NCBI RefSeq assembly: GCF_016802725.1
Contig: NC_052669.1
Location: forward strand, 1,822,501-1,886,500
Direction: 5' to 3'
Origin: Solenopsis invicta
Lineage: Eukaryota > Arthropoda > Insecta > Hymenoptera > Formicidae
DNA length: 64,000 bases
How positions within the stretch are numbered: the stretch's first letter is position 1; every line of letters begins with the position of its first letter. Below the pieces are notes generated by a model, which saw only the letters and a list, made by a program, of their open reading frames with translations, searched no databases and was not told the DNA's origin. Of this stretch, positions 1 through 13,700 are shown piece by piece. A program made the position numbers and the translations under genes.

Positions 1-3000
1 CGGCAAAGGGGTAAAGTAGAAGTGCAAACGAGCACGATCGAGACTGTCGAGAGCACGCGAGAATTTTGCTTCAGTTTTGCCGATTTACGTTAAATCTACT
101 GTATCTCGGAACACTGCATTTATTACTGATCGTGAACCTGTAATCCTAACAATTTATTAATCAGCCAAATGGATTGTCATTTTCCTACTGGCAGACGAAT
201 TTATAAATCAACCGGCTCTTTTTACTATTAATTGTCTTAAAGATTATCAATTATCTGATTAGGATTATGTCAACAGCCAAGTATAATAAAGTGAGGAAAC
301 TATACCCAATATGGTCTACTTTCTAAGTAGTTACATGATGAATCAAACAAATAAGGCTAGTGTGTCAACGTGACTTGTTCGCAACAAGTCACGTTGACTG
401 CTCAGTTTGTGTATTTCGCTGTTGACAGTGAGGTCAAAAGTAAAATTTCCGTGTTTGTGTTTCTCATGATGTAATATTTCGTGGACAAGTTTCTGCTTTC
501 TGACCGTCAAGTATGTTTAATTCTCGCAGCTTACATTTTATTACAACTCTATATACTTTATAACGCTAAATTCAATTTATATTTTCTTCATAACGTCCTA
601 TTTATAATCAAAGAAAGGAAATTTCTTGTAAAACTAATATGACCAATTTTCTTAGATTAATAATAAGTACACACATCGATTATAATGCTCTTCCGCTATT
701 TTTGTACAATTCATATAAATTCTGATTCACCTGCTAAACTGCAATTTATAATCCACAGTCTTAAAGGGAAAAAGTTAAAACAATCAATTGTTTGGTTAAT
801 GGAGTGTTAACGATAATAATTCTTCGTGTACTCTTTCATGTCAATGTGTCAACAAATTTATAAACTTATGAAAGTAACATTGGATCACTTTGTTATCCAT
901 TTCGTTATAACACCTTTTGTGAAAAAGAAGACAACGTATAATAAAACTAAATCTTCACTATGTATCTATGTAAATATTTGAAATTGATACCATAAATTAA
1001 TATTTAAAAATGTTTCCTATTTTGAACCCGGTCAGTTTTCAATTTTGGATCTATCAAAAAATTAGAAAAAATTGCAAAGCAAATTGTAATGATCTATAAG
1101 AGTGCGTCAGAAATTATTTATTTTTTTCTACAGATTGAGATCTGTGGCTGAAATATTTGCAAATATTTTAATATTACAAAAACGTTTTTTATTTAAATAT
1201 ATTTTATACTTTTTAATGGATGTGAGAAGCAACAAATTTTTTATTATTAATGGTACTTATTTTTACTTGTTTCGGTCTTGAAAAGAAAAATATGCTATGA
1301 GTTTTACATATTTGAAAAATTATTATGCGTGAAAAATCAGATTTTTACATAATAATATCGGTGTATATATTTTTTAAAATATCGTGGAAAAAGAATATCC
1401 CTTTTTTTACATCCAAAACATATTTTCCCTGTACACTTTCCAAATAAAATATCATTCAGGTTCAAGCATTTTTCTGTTAAAACATTTTCGCTATTCAAGT
1501 ACTTTTTATCTCTTCTCACACAATTATCATTAGAATTTTAAAGAGAAACTCTCTACAGATATGATAAGCGGCCAGATGTTGATTACTTAATCGCCCAATG
1601 AAGTGATATATCCCGACAGCACTGAGAAGGGCTTCGCACCTCGATCTGCGGCTATATTTGCGATTAGCTGGCCTCTTGCTCTCATCTCCGTCATCGATAC
1701 GGGCGTCGCGCCCGCTCGCTCCTGGCCCACGGAGGATATTAATGGTCCTCTGGGCACGTTCCATGACAGAGGCAAGCCAATTTCGATCTGGATCAATGGC
1801 GACGCCATAATCAGCAAAGCCCTCGGCAGAGCCATTCACTTAGGCCGAGGCTGCTGGCGGCAATCGTGGCGCTAATACATCGCTATAGAATCGCCAATAC
1901 CTAAACTCCCTCCCCTCTTGCTCTCCCGCGCTTTCTATCTTCGCCCTCTCATCTCCTCGCGTCCTGACTGCGCGTATGACCGTTCGCATTCACATCGTGC
2001 TCCCCATCGTCGGACCGCATCTTCGAGATTAAGCCAGAAATTAGATCACGCCCGACCGTGAGTGGCCACTTGAAGAGGAATGATCGCGTGACGAGAAATT
2101 ATTTTGGAATTTTCGATCTCGTGCGGGAAGCGTTTTATGGTGAGCGACGTGAAGTAGTAAAGTAAGAGTTTGATTAGACCGCACTTGAACTGAACATTAG
2201 ATAGTCCGGACGGTTATAGGATAGATTATATCCCCTTTATTAGTGCATATCGTTAATTATAAAGATAGCTAGCAAAATATAAACGTGAAAATACAATAAT
2301 TTGTTTTTACATTTATTTTATTAAAACGTTATATTACATTTTATTATTATTATTATGAGCATTTATTATTTCGCTCTCCTGGATATTTATCGAAAAAATA
2401 TTTCTCAGTTCCGAGCAAGCTCGATCATCTATTTTATTTGAAAATAAATCCACGATAACGAGTTAGAATCGTGATTCTTATATGCGTCTATGTGTAAGTT
2501 TCGTTCGAGCCACGCGAATACACTCACCCGAGGCTCAATGGAGAGGCATACCGAACGATTAGTCATAATGGGCCGGCTCGTATAATAGTCCGAAGTCAAG
2601 AGCCCACGTACTCATTACGTATTCTACCTAGCTCGAGCTGCAGTTCGGACTTGGACAAGTTTGCACCGACACTATTTGAATGTCGAAAGAAGGGTGAGGG
2701 GGGGGGTTAGTTTGGCGGACTTGGTAACGGTGCTGCCAGTATCAATGGGCCGGTAAGGTCGAGGAGAAACTTTAGGCTTCGATTATCAAAGCGCTAATTA
2801 CGTTGACTCGCGCGCACTTTGCGTCGAACTCGAGTTGTATTAAAATTTCTCATTGCCAATTGGCGCTTAAATTCTAACAACAAGTGTAATATAAATTTGG
2901 AAGAACACACCTTGAAATTTACGCCGAGCAATCAATTTGAATAAACGTTTTTATTCACCTTTCTTTATATTATTGCGAATGTTTTGTATAAATGTATTTA

Positions 3001-3599
3001 ACGAACTGTAAAGTTTCATAGCTAAAACAATGGATTTCAGTAAAAAAATTATCAAAACACGAGAGAATACATTTATAGGAGAGAGTTGTTGAATGCGTAT
3101 CCCACTTAAGTTATTATATTTTCCGTTTGGCGTGTACATTGATTTGTACACAAATAAACATTGGAAATTGTAGCTCAATGTTTTTGATATCTGTTATTAC
3201 AAAGTTTAACCTTTCATTAATTGTATTTACGGATTTTTTAAATTATTTCACTTCTGACAATATCAAAATTATAATTTAAAATAATTAAACATGTAAGGAA
3301 TGATGAGCTAATACTTATTTTATTAATAAATAGGAAGGAACAAATATTTAATAATTAATAAATAACAAAAATAAAGGATAAGGACATTAAAATAAAACTG
3401 GCTTAAATTTATTTTTGCAAATAATATATTTTCAAATAAATTAACAATATTAGGATCAGAGAATTAAATTAAATGAATAAAGATAACGCCAATAAAGAGC
3501 TGACACTGATGGTTCGTGTGTAATATATAACTTTATTATTCAATAAAATTAACAATGTAGATGTTTTGGTTTTATGGTTTGGATTATCTTCATACATGA
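1..3599. other. Upstream non-coding region with a GC-rich island at 1.59-2.16 kb
   Basis: Mostly AT-rich. From 1590 to about 1875 the GC content rises sharply and open frames of 82, 90 and 107 codons overlap on the two strands. None resembles a protein I can name with confidence. A second GC-rich patch at 2510-2850 includes a run of nine or more G near 2700. No gene is supported. Confidence 0.6.
364..398. repeat. Perfect 16-bp inverted repeat
   Basis: Arms 364-379 (gtcaacgtgacttgtt) and 383-398 are exact reverse complements, separated by only 3 bases (cgc). It could be the remnant of a palindromic element. The stem is too short for a canonical microRNA precursor. Confidence 0.85.
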
Positions 3600-4640
3600 C
3601 GTATTTTTATTCATATGAGAAAAGATGGTATTATGATCCTGGTATTATGGCTCGTAATATTTCCGTTATTAAATGAGGAATTCTAATGATTGCTTATTTG
3701 AAAAATTCTAGTCTAGTAGCCCGTCATAATACAATAGCATTAATAGGCCATTACACAACAACCGACATTTGTTATAAAGCAATTTTACTTTTGAGCGTTT
3801 CGAAATCTTTGAAGGTATACTTTAGCGTTGAATTACTTCCTCATTCTTTTACTTTGAGCGTATTATTATATGAATACATGTACATTTGAGTGTTTGTTTT
3901 TTGTTTTATTTAACATTTTATTTAGCTATACATATTTTGAGTTATACAAAAATTAAACAATAGCATGAAATTTTGCTAATGTGCATTAAGCGTGCTAACG
4001 TCTGAACAGGCCTGAAATAGTCTGTTTTTTTTTAAATTTTTATATCAAAGTAGTTATTCGGTAAATTGATTGTTCCGTTACTAATCCACATGTACTACTC
4101 TTTAAATTTTTTGGTGCGGAATCCCACTCTAAAAATGTAAAAATCCTGCCAGTCTTAATAAAGAGTAGCAGGGTTTTAGAGTGGAATTCCACTCTTTTAG
4201 ATGAAATTCCACTCCAAAAATTTTAGAAAATAGAGATTTTTAATATTGCAGTTTATGTACGGAGAAGATTGTGTGTACATATATTTCCATATATTTTGCA
4301 TTATTTTCTCTTTATTTTGATTGAATAATTTTATAATAAAATTCTGTTGTTTTTAAACAAAAACCAATTTTTTAATCTGTTTTAATGAGAAAACTGCATT
4401 ATTATTTCTATTTTTCTTTAATCCATTATCCAGTGTCACATTTGTATAAATAACATCTTAAAAAATATTTCAAAACTTTTAATCAGGAACCGATTAAACA
4501 ATACCTTGACGAATATAATCGTCCAATTAAAAATATTGATTATTAAAAATGTTACTGTACGATAGATGTTACTGTAAATAAAAGATATAAAATATTGAAG
4601 ATATATAATTCAAGTAACTGGTACGCATTCAGCAATTTTT
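3600..4640 (+). repeat. Dispersed repeat, copy A
   Basis: This stretch lines up by eye, in the same orientation and with considerable divergence, with about 49990-50810. Shared landmarks include agtagcc...ctaata, the pair tacatttgagtg / tacgtacactcaag, tttttatatc.aa, tagagat.ttt, and (g/t)a.gaa.ataatcgtc.aat followed by aatattgatt. It is probably a non-autonomous transposon fragment; no coding sequence is visible. It carries an extra insert at roughly 4086-4233. Confidence 0.65.
4102..4225. mobile_element. Small foldback element (MITE-like) inside dispersed repeat copy A
   Basis: The two ends are inverted copies: tttttggtgcggaatcccac on the left and, read on the minus strand, tttttggagtggaatttcat on the right. 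The palindrome gagtggaattccactc lies inside, and the centre forms a cctgc/gcagg stem. The dispersed repeat copy at 50.0-50.8 kb lacks this block, which supports insertion into copy A. No coding capacity. Confidence 0.65.
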
Positions 4641-6789
4641 CTCTTCATAAGATAAAATAGAACGTGCTTCTTCACAAGATAAATTAATTATTTAATTCAA
4701 AAATATATTAATTCTCTTATTACTTTTTTGCAAATGAATATACAATATATGTGTTCTTAATATATTTTCAGAAATAAAAAATAAATTGCTTGTAAACGTG
4801 TATTGATATAAAATAAGGTTTAGGCAAAAAAACTGTTATCACAAGTCGTCAAAGTTTTACAAATAAGAATATTGTTACGCTTAAAATAAACTTTTCTTAT
4901 TCTTAAATAATATGATAATGTAACGCTAAATTGCAGTTATAAAGTCATGTTTGTGGCTTAAAGTGTTTTGTTGATTTAAATGTTTCATTCCGACGTATTG
5001 TAATTACTGATATTGCATGACTCTTGCCCCAGTTTCCAATTACTTCTTTTGACGTAATTTTTTTACGCTGTGATCAACCAATAAAAATGTAATGCGAGAT
5101 TTTTCCCTCTGGGCGCGACTGTTGCAGCGTCGGTAAACTGTTGATTATTGCTAATCAACTCTCATTACTATTAATTCCTTCGTTCGCGCAACTTGTGATT
5201 AATCGCGAATCATTCGCGCTTCGTTAAAAAAACATTGTTGCCAATTTACAAAGAATTAGTAAGTAACTTAATTAGAAACTTTGCAATTTTATTATTGATG
5301 GTATTCTTCCTTCACGGGTGGAATTTTAAACATCAGCAAAAAGTTTGATGCGATCGTTCGAGAAAGAGAAGCTGTTTTACGATTAAATGCACTTAAATTA
5401 CAAAGGTATCATACTTCGTTATGAGACAAGTTTATAATCTTATATAACAACTATTCGTTTCCAATGAAATCCTGAATACTTAAACACAAATTTATTAAAG
5501 TCTTGAAAAGACTTGTTACGTAAAAAAGAAAATTAATTTTATCAGTTATGGCATTTTCTCTCAGTTACATTAATGCCATTTGTCAAATTACTTATAATAA
5601 TAATGTTGTTTTTGAATTTTCAAAAATTGCTTATTACATTTCATATTATATTTTATAATTATTTTATATTTTTTTAATTATAATTATTATATTAATTTTT
5701 ATATTATATTTTTAAAAAATTTAAACCTTAAGCGAAAAAGTATATTAAAGGTAAACTCACAAATATTTTTATTATCTTATATACTGTTTCCAAAATTTTA
5801 AACGCATCTTTCTTGAAACAACACTTTTGAAAATAATATATAGAGTACACACTCGTTACATCAAGTAATCTCGTATGTCAAGTAATAAAAAAAAAGAAAA
5901 GAAAATGTCCAAACAGTGAGCAAAAAAGCTGTTTAATCTATAGAAAATATAATTCGGTTTTAAATAATTTGAGTATGATCGTAGATGTTTATTATACTTA
6001 GTCTTCTTCAGCATTGAATTGGTATAAAGTATGATTTTGAAATATAATCAAACATAAAATACTTACTAAAATATAAATTTGAACTACAACGCGTTAATAA
6101 ACCGATTGATGGATATGAACATCGAACAATAGGCATGAGAATATAAATAATTTAAATAATAAAAATAAAACTGATAACAGGCCATGTTAAATGTTTTTCG
6201 TTGCTAATTGAGATAATTGCGGAACTTAATTGGAAAATAATTCTTTTGCTAGAGTTTGTATCTAAATGTTTTGAAAAAAGTATTGTCCGATATAATTGTT
6301 ATATGAATTCTTGTGCACAAAAAGGTCCGATAAATTAATTTTATTGTGAATGTAAACTGTACTATAATTAAAAATGGAACAAAACCAATTCAAGTAAATT
6401 TTGAAAAGAATGGTGAATGTTGGTGAGACGAGTTAATTTTTACAGTGATATAATAAGAGAAATTTGTATAACACAAATGTAATACTTTAAATATTTAAAG
6501 CTTTCGTATGATAATTCATAATAGAAATGGACCAGATCGATAGGTAAGTAATATATACTGTGAGAAGATAAATAAAAATTAAAGTGTTCTCCTGAGAGAA
6601 ATATTAGAAGATGTATTCGGCAAGTTTTTTTAAATATATCAAAATAAACGTTGTCGAGCAATTCGGTGCATTTATTTAAATTAATTCTATTTATTTGTTT
6701 TTTTTATGTAAATCATTTCAGAAATAAGCCTCTTGTGAAAATTGTGTATAAGTTCATATATCAAGGATTTGTGCATTTTCAAACATATG

Positions 6790-6945
6790 GTTAAACTTTA
6801 TGCTCAGAATAATTGAATGTCGCCACGACCCATGTCTTATATTATTCTTTCAGTCTCATGTTAAATTGTTTCTTTGACTAATCCACGTAAGAAGCACCAC
6901 AATCTTTACATAAGATTTTGTATACTATACTATTGGTTGTATACA
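6790..6945 (-). pseudogene. Degenerate GIY-YIG endonuclease fragment of a Penelope-like retroelement
   Basis: On the minus strand, 6925 down to 6878 reads VYKILCKDCGASYVD then a stop. This matches the conserved GIY-YIG opening of Penelope-like elements (VVYKIxCxDCxASYVGQT), where the Gly-Gln after Tyr-Val has become Asp-stop. After further stops, SEHK (6807-6793 region) corresponds to the later Glu-His part of the same domain. Several stops and shifts make it non-functional. No intact reverse transcriptase is visible upstream of it (7000-7300 on the minus strand). The call is from family memory, not a search. Confidence 0.65.
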
Positions 6946-7233
6946 TGATTTTGATCCTTTAATAAGATTGGTTTCCAAAAGATTATATCTCCTAAAAGCA
7001 ATATTTTTCTTTGCGTTCTGCGTAGTGATTCTCCTTTGCCAAAAGTTTATATTCTCTGCAAAGATAATGTCTCTTTTTGAATCATTGTCTCATCCATCAA
7101 CGCTGCTTTATATTCGTTTGCCTTCTTTTTGCATAAAATAATCTCTGAATTCCTCTCACGAGTAGTCATGTGAATAACAATTTTGATTTGTGCAGTACGC
7201 TCTTTGACAAAACTATTGCGAGTTCAGATTGAT

Positions 7234-7267
7234 TTCTTCGACGTTCTTCGACGTTCTTCGACGTTCT
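7234..7267. repeat. 10-bp tandem repeat (ttcttcgacg)
   Basis: About 3.4 uninterrupted copies of ttcttcgacg, lying between the arms of the 6.1-7.8 kb inverted-repeat structure. Confidence 0.9.
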
Positions 7268-7795
7268 ATCACTATTCACCAACGTTAGATTTAAGGATTG
7301 AAGGTATTGGAGACAGATGAACTTTCAAACAAAAGATAAAAATAAAACTTAGGACAGATTTTATTTCAGTTATCAAATTCGTATTATCTCTGACATATTT
7401 TACTTCTAATAACCTGATATATAAACAGACTTTCAAGACACGATGAGTTCTTCTTGGCTACCAATTACAGCAAATAATTTTTTTCAAGGTTTACTTAAAT
7501 CGGTTTTATTTTTAATTACGGAAAGGTTCATATCCTGTAATCTCTCATAGAAATGATCGAAATTTTCTATGCATAACGATTCCGTTGAATAAAACTTTTC
7601 TTCAAAATAATCAGACACAAACTCTCTAGACGAAGAATTATTTTCCAATTAAATTTAAGTATCTTAATTAGCAATAAAAACACAATCTCTTATTCACACA
7701 CAGTTATGTTTTTATTACTTTATTTGATTATATTTTTGCACCCATTATTCAATGTTCACATTAGTTTATTAACGCGTTCAAATAAATTTTAATAT

Positions 7796-10700
7796 TTATT
7801 GATAGATACTAAAATTATACTTTACTCCAACGATACGCAACTGGTAGCACGGATTCGGCCCGTGATGTTCAAGTTTGACTCATGGAAGAAATAAAAAATA
7901 AACTGAATTATTAACGTATAGCGCTAACAAATTGTTTTTTACTTTTATAAATTATTTTTTATCGGGGCATTTTTTACGAACGACAAACGAGTGGAAATTC
8001 TTTTTCATAAAAATGCTCGCGATATAACTTTAAATTTCATTTAGCTAGCCAAAAAGCTAGTTGCGTTTCCCCACATTACACCATCCTCATACAGCACAGA
8101 GTATTTTAGAATATTTCAACAACATTGCATCAACATTGTAACATTTTATCAATATTGCAGAGATATTACTGCAATATTCTGTAATATTCTATATAGGTCT
8201 TAGTGCAGAAAAAAGTTAATTAATAACAGCCAAAATAGACTCATAACTTATTTGAGATTGAATTATACTTTCTATGATTGTAAGTTTTTGCTTACTATGT
8301 AGCTATTTTCTTTTGTCTTTTTATTATTTAACATTTTTCAAAGTTATTATCACGATAACTGATTTAGTTTTAATACGATTAGTTTAAAATGTTTAGGAGA
8401 TATTTTCTTTTGTTGTCCAAACTATAACTAAATAAAAATTTCAATTTTTTGATTTTTTAAAAAAATACTTTAAAAAGAAAATTACAAAGTTTAAAAAAAA
8501 TTTTTTTTTGCAAAAATTAATTTTTGCAAAAATTAATTTTTTAACTTATGTGTAGTTTAGACAAGAATTACATTTATATAGACTAAAAATTTTCTAAAAT
8601 TTTTTGTTTTTGTTAATTTTTTGGCATCTTAATTCATAACAGTGAGACGATATTTTTATACATCCATACTTTGCAAATAATTACCAAAACTTTTTAAAAA
8701 ATCTTTTCTAATAATTTGAAAAATTTATTTAAATTTGATTTAAAAAGAGTGTTCAATTATCAAAGAATAAATGTAACAGGTTTCAAGTTTATAGTTTTCG
8801 TATTTGTTTCTCCCCAAAAAATTCTATAACCGAGTGTAAAAATGGTACCAAAGGAAACACTGCCTTAAGAAGAATCGTGAAAAAATTGAATTAAGTCAAA
8901 ATTGTCATCCTTGAAATCAGTAATCAAAACTAAACCAATCAGATTAACCGGTTCGATTAAAAATGTCAATCAATCACATATCGGATTATGGGAATGAAAA
9001 TGACAACATATCACTTGTGTACTTCCCTTGTGTCCCTCATTTGAATTTGTATGATTGCTTACGGCTACATTCCGTCCGAATCACGTTGTTCTAACTATAC
9101 TGCATTCTATTTATTGAAACTTTAAATATGTATATTCCTTTAAATTATATTAGATAATATTTTGGAACTGCAGTTAAATTAGATTTTTCAATGTCGTGAG
9201 ATTTGCTGACCGAACTTTTTCGCGCATGTCTATAGAATATAGTAATGCGTTATTAAGTTTTAATTAGTTACATTAATTTGATTATAACAAAAATGGATCT
9301 AAAATCGTGTTGTACAATTGACATTTGTAATAAATCTGTTTGCACAAAGCGGAAAAATCTATAAAATATCGGAGTAACATGATACAATGATGATACCAAG
9401 CGAATAACAGATGTCGATATGTCAATCACTTTTGAAAATCGTCAAAATTCTATGTTCTTATTCATCTTTAGTTTCTATGAGAAGACATTCGAACGTTATG
9501 AAGTTCGATTATCATCAAAAAACAATAATTTTCAAATAATATTTCATTCAAGTACAAAAATTACGTAATATTGCAATTATTGACAAATAAATATGCATAA
9601 AAATCATAATGACATTAATCATTTATTTAGCAAATTCTTTTTTTTCATATAATATTAAACATGCTTTCATATAATATTAAGCATGCTTCAAAATTCTTTT
9701 ACTAAATATTTTCTACGTTAAAAATCCTAATTAAATTTTTTTAAACATTAACGTGAAAAATATAATAAAATAATTAAAATCACGAAATTTAGAGAGCTTG
9801 TAAAGTTTCAATAAATCATTTAACTAGCTTCAAAATCTTATTAGTGGAATGTTATAGTGTAGAACTTGATTTAATATCTAAGCATCAAGTGTCAAAAATA
9901 CGAGCTGTCGCTGATGGCGATCGAAAGTTCGTGCTGCGAGCTTTCTTTCAGCTCGTTGTCAATCGTCGACCGAGCATGTTTATCACGATTTACAAGGGAG
10001 GAGGGGAGAATCGTAACCGATTGCGATGCGAAGTTTTACGAAAGTCAGTGGTCGCGCGGCGACAGGTGTCGATACGTCAATCAATTCGATCGGATCGATA
10101 GGATTCGGCATACGTTCTACGACCGATGAGAAATGCGACGCGCGGTGTGAGGAAGGCGGACGAGGAACGCGAATTGGTCGTTATTACAAGAGGGGTATTA
10201 TATCGGCGTGCGGTGCTGGTGCACGCAGGATTGGTTTACGCGGGTCCATTTATAGCGAACGCATGGTGCTACGTTGGTGTACCGCTATCATAATTAGGTC
10301 ATATTGGATAATAGCGCTGCACCTGGCCATTCCGTGGGAACAGAATACTCCCGTATTCCCTGACGGTATTCCCGAAAAGATGCATACCTGATCATCGAGG
10401 AGGCTCGTGCGCCCGGCTTAATTTGCATTCATAGCATAGAGGATGGGTAATTAGACAGTCCGCTAGATCGAGCTGAAATTAAATTCCTCGCGGAGCAGGT
10501 CGATATTTAATTTTATGATGGACAAAACGCGGCTACCGGTGCTCCGTTACGTTTTACATTCCGCTGCATCCCGTAGAAAAACCTATCTTTTTACACGTAC
10601 ACGATATATTGACATTCAATTTGTTTGACTTCAACTTGACGAGGGAACATTGCAGGACAGTTTGCCAACGTTTCCGATTAATTGTTGGTTATGAGCAAAC

Positions 10701-13700
10701 ACGAATACTATAACCGTCACATGGAAATCAATATCTATAATTCTATAAGTAAATTATAATAAGTGAATGACGCTGATTTGCGGTAGAAATTCATTTTGAA
10801 ATTAACCCTTCGGAGTTGGCGGTAGGTTTGTTGAAAATATACCATCAATTATAAATCGTTGCTCTTATTAAAATAAACTTAGTATTCATTTATTTTGTTT
10901 GCGCGTCTTGCTCTCTAAATTGGAATTAGTGTATTATTCACTGTTGTGCTATACTTATAACTGTAATGACTGTCTTTCAATGATTCAGATTAAAAGGAAG
11001 GAGTGAGGAAAACGGGTACTTTCATTGATTGGAATCGTATCACTGAAACACAATGCATATATCACTGATTAATACAATTATAAATATAGCATTGCAATAA
11101 ATTTTAAATTTTGTAAGATTTGTTAATTCCGATTTAGGTTGATATTCTTTATTTCTTGTACTATTCATTATAGCTGCAGAAATTTAACCTATATTCCATA
11201 TTTATCCCATTTTATAGAGCCCTTTATTTTCCCCCCTTTTCAATTAGTTGAAGTCATCAACTGAAGTTAGATATAAATTATGGAAACTTTTATTAATTTG
11301 ATGTTATGGCTAATATGTTGAGAGTTCTGTATAATTTAATAAATGCAATTTAGTAAATGCAAGAGTTCTGCATAAATTAAAAGATTTAATATACATTTAT
11401 ATCGGAAAAATTTTAAAACGAGTACACCATACTACCTGCCTTTATCTTATGTCATTTTAGTTTCTTGAAGTTAATTAGTGCTTTTTAATCATTATAAATA
11501 AAATAGGTCTCACAGATCCAACGTCAATAAGTAAGTTACAAATTTTTATCGTGAGCCCCGAAGAATTAATTTGAAACTATCTCCAAATATGAGAATAAAT
11601 ACCGAATGTTTCGTCTACAAGTGAGCAGACAACGATGCTCGTGTAAAAAGTTGTTTCATTTGAGCTGTCTCGAACTCAGGTGCGCCATTAACAGCGAATT
11701 AGCGAAGTGCGTCTGTTTCTTTTTCTCTCGTTCATGGAAACTGATCGAAGCTACTGGTTATTTTTCCGTTCCTCCTATTTCCCGATCGTAGGGTGCGCCG
11801 CGCTAATAACGAACGTGTTTTATCGCATTCGCGAGAGTGTTATTGATTATCCGGGCTCTCTGCCAAAAGGTTCATTTCCGGCAACACGCGGAAGAAGATG
11901 ACTTACGTCGATCGTTTTCAAACTCGATCGGGTACGAGACATCGCGATCAGAAGGGACATTTTTTGTACGAGAAACGGTCCGATCACGTTACATAAACGC
12001 GGAATAACAGCGGCGAAAAAATTTCCCTCGTTTTACCCGACGTTGAAACGAGAAAGCGCACGAAAGAGAGAAAAGTCTTTTCTCCGCTATTATTTCTCCT
12101 GCCTATGCAACCGGAGCGAGCCAAATCGTTGTTTACCCCGATCTGTGACTTGGCACCGGAGCCATCCGCTTTAAGATCGCAAATAAAATTTCCCGTACCG
12201 GTGAAATTCGATTTTCGATTCTTTCTGCCGGGAGACGTAACAGGGCCCCAGACACGAGACGCAAGAAATATGGAGACTCAGAATTTTCTAATTCTCTTCT
12301 TATCTAATTCTCTTCTGATCTAAAAGTATTTAAAACTCGTGAGAAACTGAAAAATATCTCCTCTCGACAATTCCAGAAAAGAGCAAATTTATTTATTTTT
12401 CTCATATCTCATTCAAATTACGAGCCGTATCGACGGCTTCATTTATAAATTTTATGAACGAACTCTTTTAGAGATAGCTGGATCGCAAAAACGTCTCGAG
12501 CAAAAACTTTTCTCGCAAGAAAAATCGATTTGCTGTATATTTTTATACAGCAGCGGACTATTATTTGTGACGAGCATCGTTCAAGTAGCAGAGAATATAT
12601 CGTGCGGGGAATCTCTGCAGAAAATCCATGTATGCACGTGGAATTCGACAATACGAGACGCGCGAATAGAATCTACGTCTCAATGTATTCCTGGACGGTA
12701 ATTCGGAGCAGGTAAACATCGTCGAAAGGGTAGGTTTAGCAAAAAGAGATAGCGGTTTTCCCTATCCCGAAATTTCCGCCGCCACGGATTTCATCTGCGC
12801 GACATTTGCCTCTCTGTAAATTTATTTGTACCAGATTCTCGCTGTCTTCTTGTCGCTTATGAGAACTAGCTTTTCAAACCCGTAAGAGATTTCTTAATAA
12901 ATGACAGAACTTATAGAAATAGTCAGCATGAAACATTATGGCGTATGGAAGAGAGAGGTTCTCTTTATTATTATTTATAGAATGTGAAATAAAATTCAGA
13001 AAGTAGACTAATTTTTTTTTTAATAGCGCTGTAAGGATCGCTTTTTTTTAACGTATTTAAACTCGAGCATCGCTTTTGCTCTCTCTCTCTCTCTCTCTCG
13101 CTTTCTCTCTTTGTAAAAGCGTAATCGTAATTTCATGTAGGTGTAATCTTTGTTATATTCACATTTGTATGTATAATTGCAATAGTCGCGATCAATAAAT
13201 TTTTAAATATTTCTATGTATTAATTTATATAACAGTTTTTTGAAAGAGTTGCTCCCAATTTCAAATTATTGCATAATTCGAGAATGTTGTATCAACAATT
13301 TAGCAATAATCATGATTAAAATCGTTCGTGCTGATGAAGCTTGCTGAATTTATCTAAATTATTTCACATGCAAAATACGTCGACGGGCGAACGATGAATT
13401 TTGTTTTACATATATGCAGCTTTTGAAATTTAAATAATTTACTTCACCGAAGAACACACCACAGTTGCACAATTCAAGTTTGCAATCTAAATTCCGGTTC
13501 TCCTCTCGGATATCCGATTCATAATTCATCTCCATCTCCGTAGCGTAATTCATAAGACGGTATGTATGCTATCGTTTTACACAAAATGAACTAAGCGCTC
13601 CCTTGTTTGCGCGATCTCGCAGCGATGGAAATCCGAAATTAGCGGAATCACCGTATGCGGAAACACGTGCGCGCGATTGCTCGTTCGCAATGGTATTGCC

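Larger units (their letters stand above)
6075..7795. mobile_element. 1.7-kb structure with ~370-bp inverted-repeat arms
   Basis: The left arm (about 6075-6445) and the right arm (about 7385-7795) are diverged reverse complements. Shared blocks include aacgcgttaataaac, ttgctaatt.agat, the exact block ttaattggaaaataattctt, tagag.tttgt.tct, and aattaaaaat followed by aa.taagtaaa..ttgaaaa-like sequence. The centre holds a Penelope-like fragment on the minus strand and a 10-bp tandem repeat. It is either a foldback-type element or two copies of one element in head-to-head arrangement. Terminal duplications were not identified. Confidence 0.65.

Noticed and set aside
7829..7890. tRNA-like sequence with a five-bp anticodon stem (cacgg/ccgtg) and TCG anticodon
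   Set aside because: The acceptor strands do not pair and the T arm is degenerate. At best it is a decayed tRNA relic, too weak to annotate.
10300..10391. Plus-strand ALHLAIPWEQN as a possible match to the dipeptidase HNDLPW segment
   Set aside because: It lacks the His and Asp zinc ligands and has no suitable phase-0 donor after a GGQ-like end.
12706..12720. cag|gtaaac donor as a possible end of the missing upstream exon
   Set aside because: The upstream translation shows no dipeptidase similarity.
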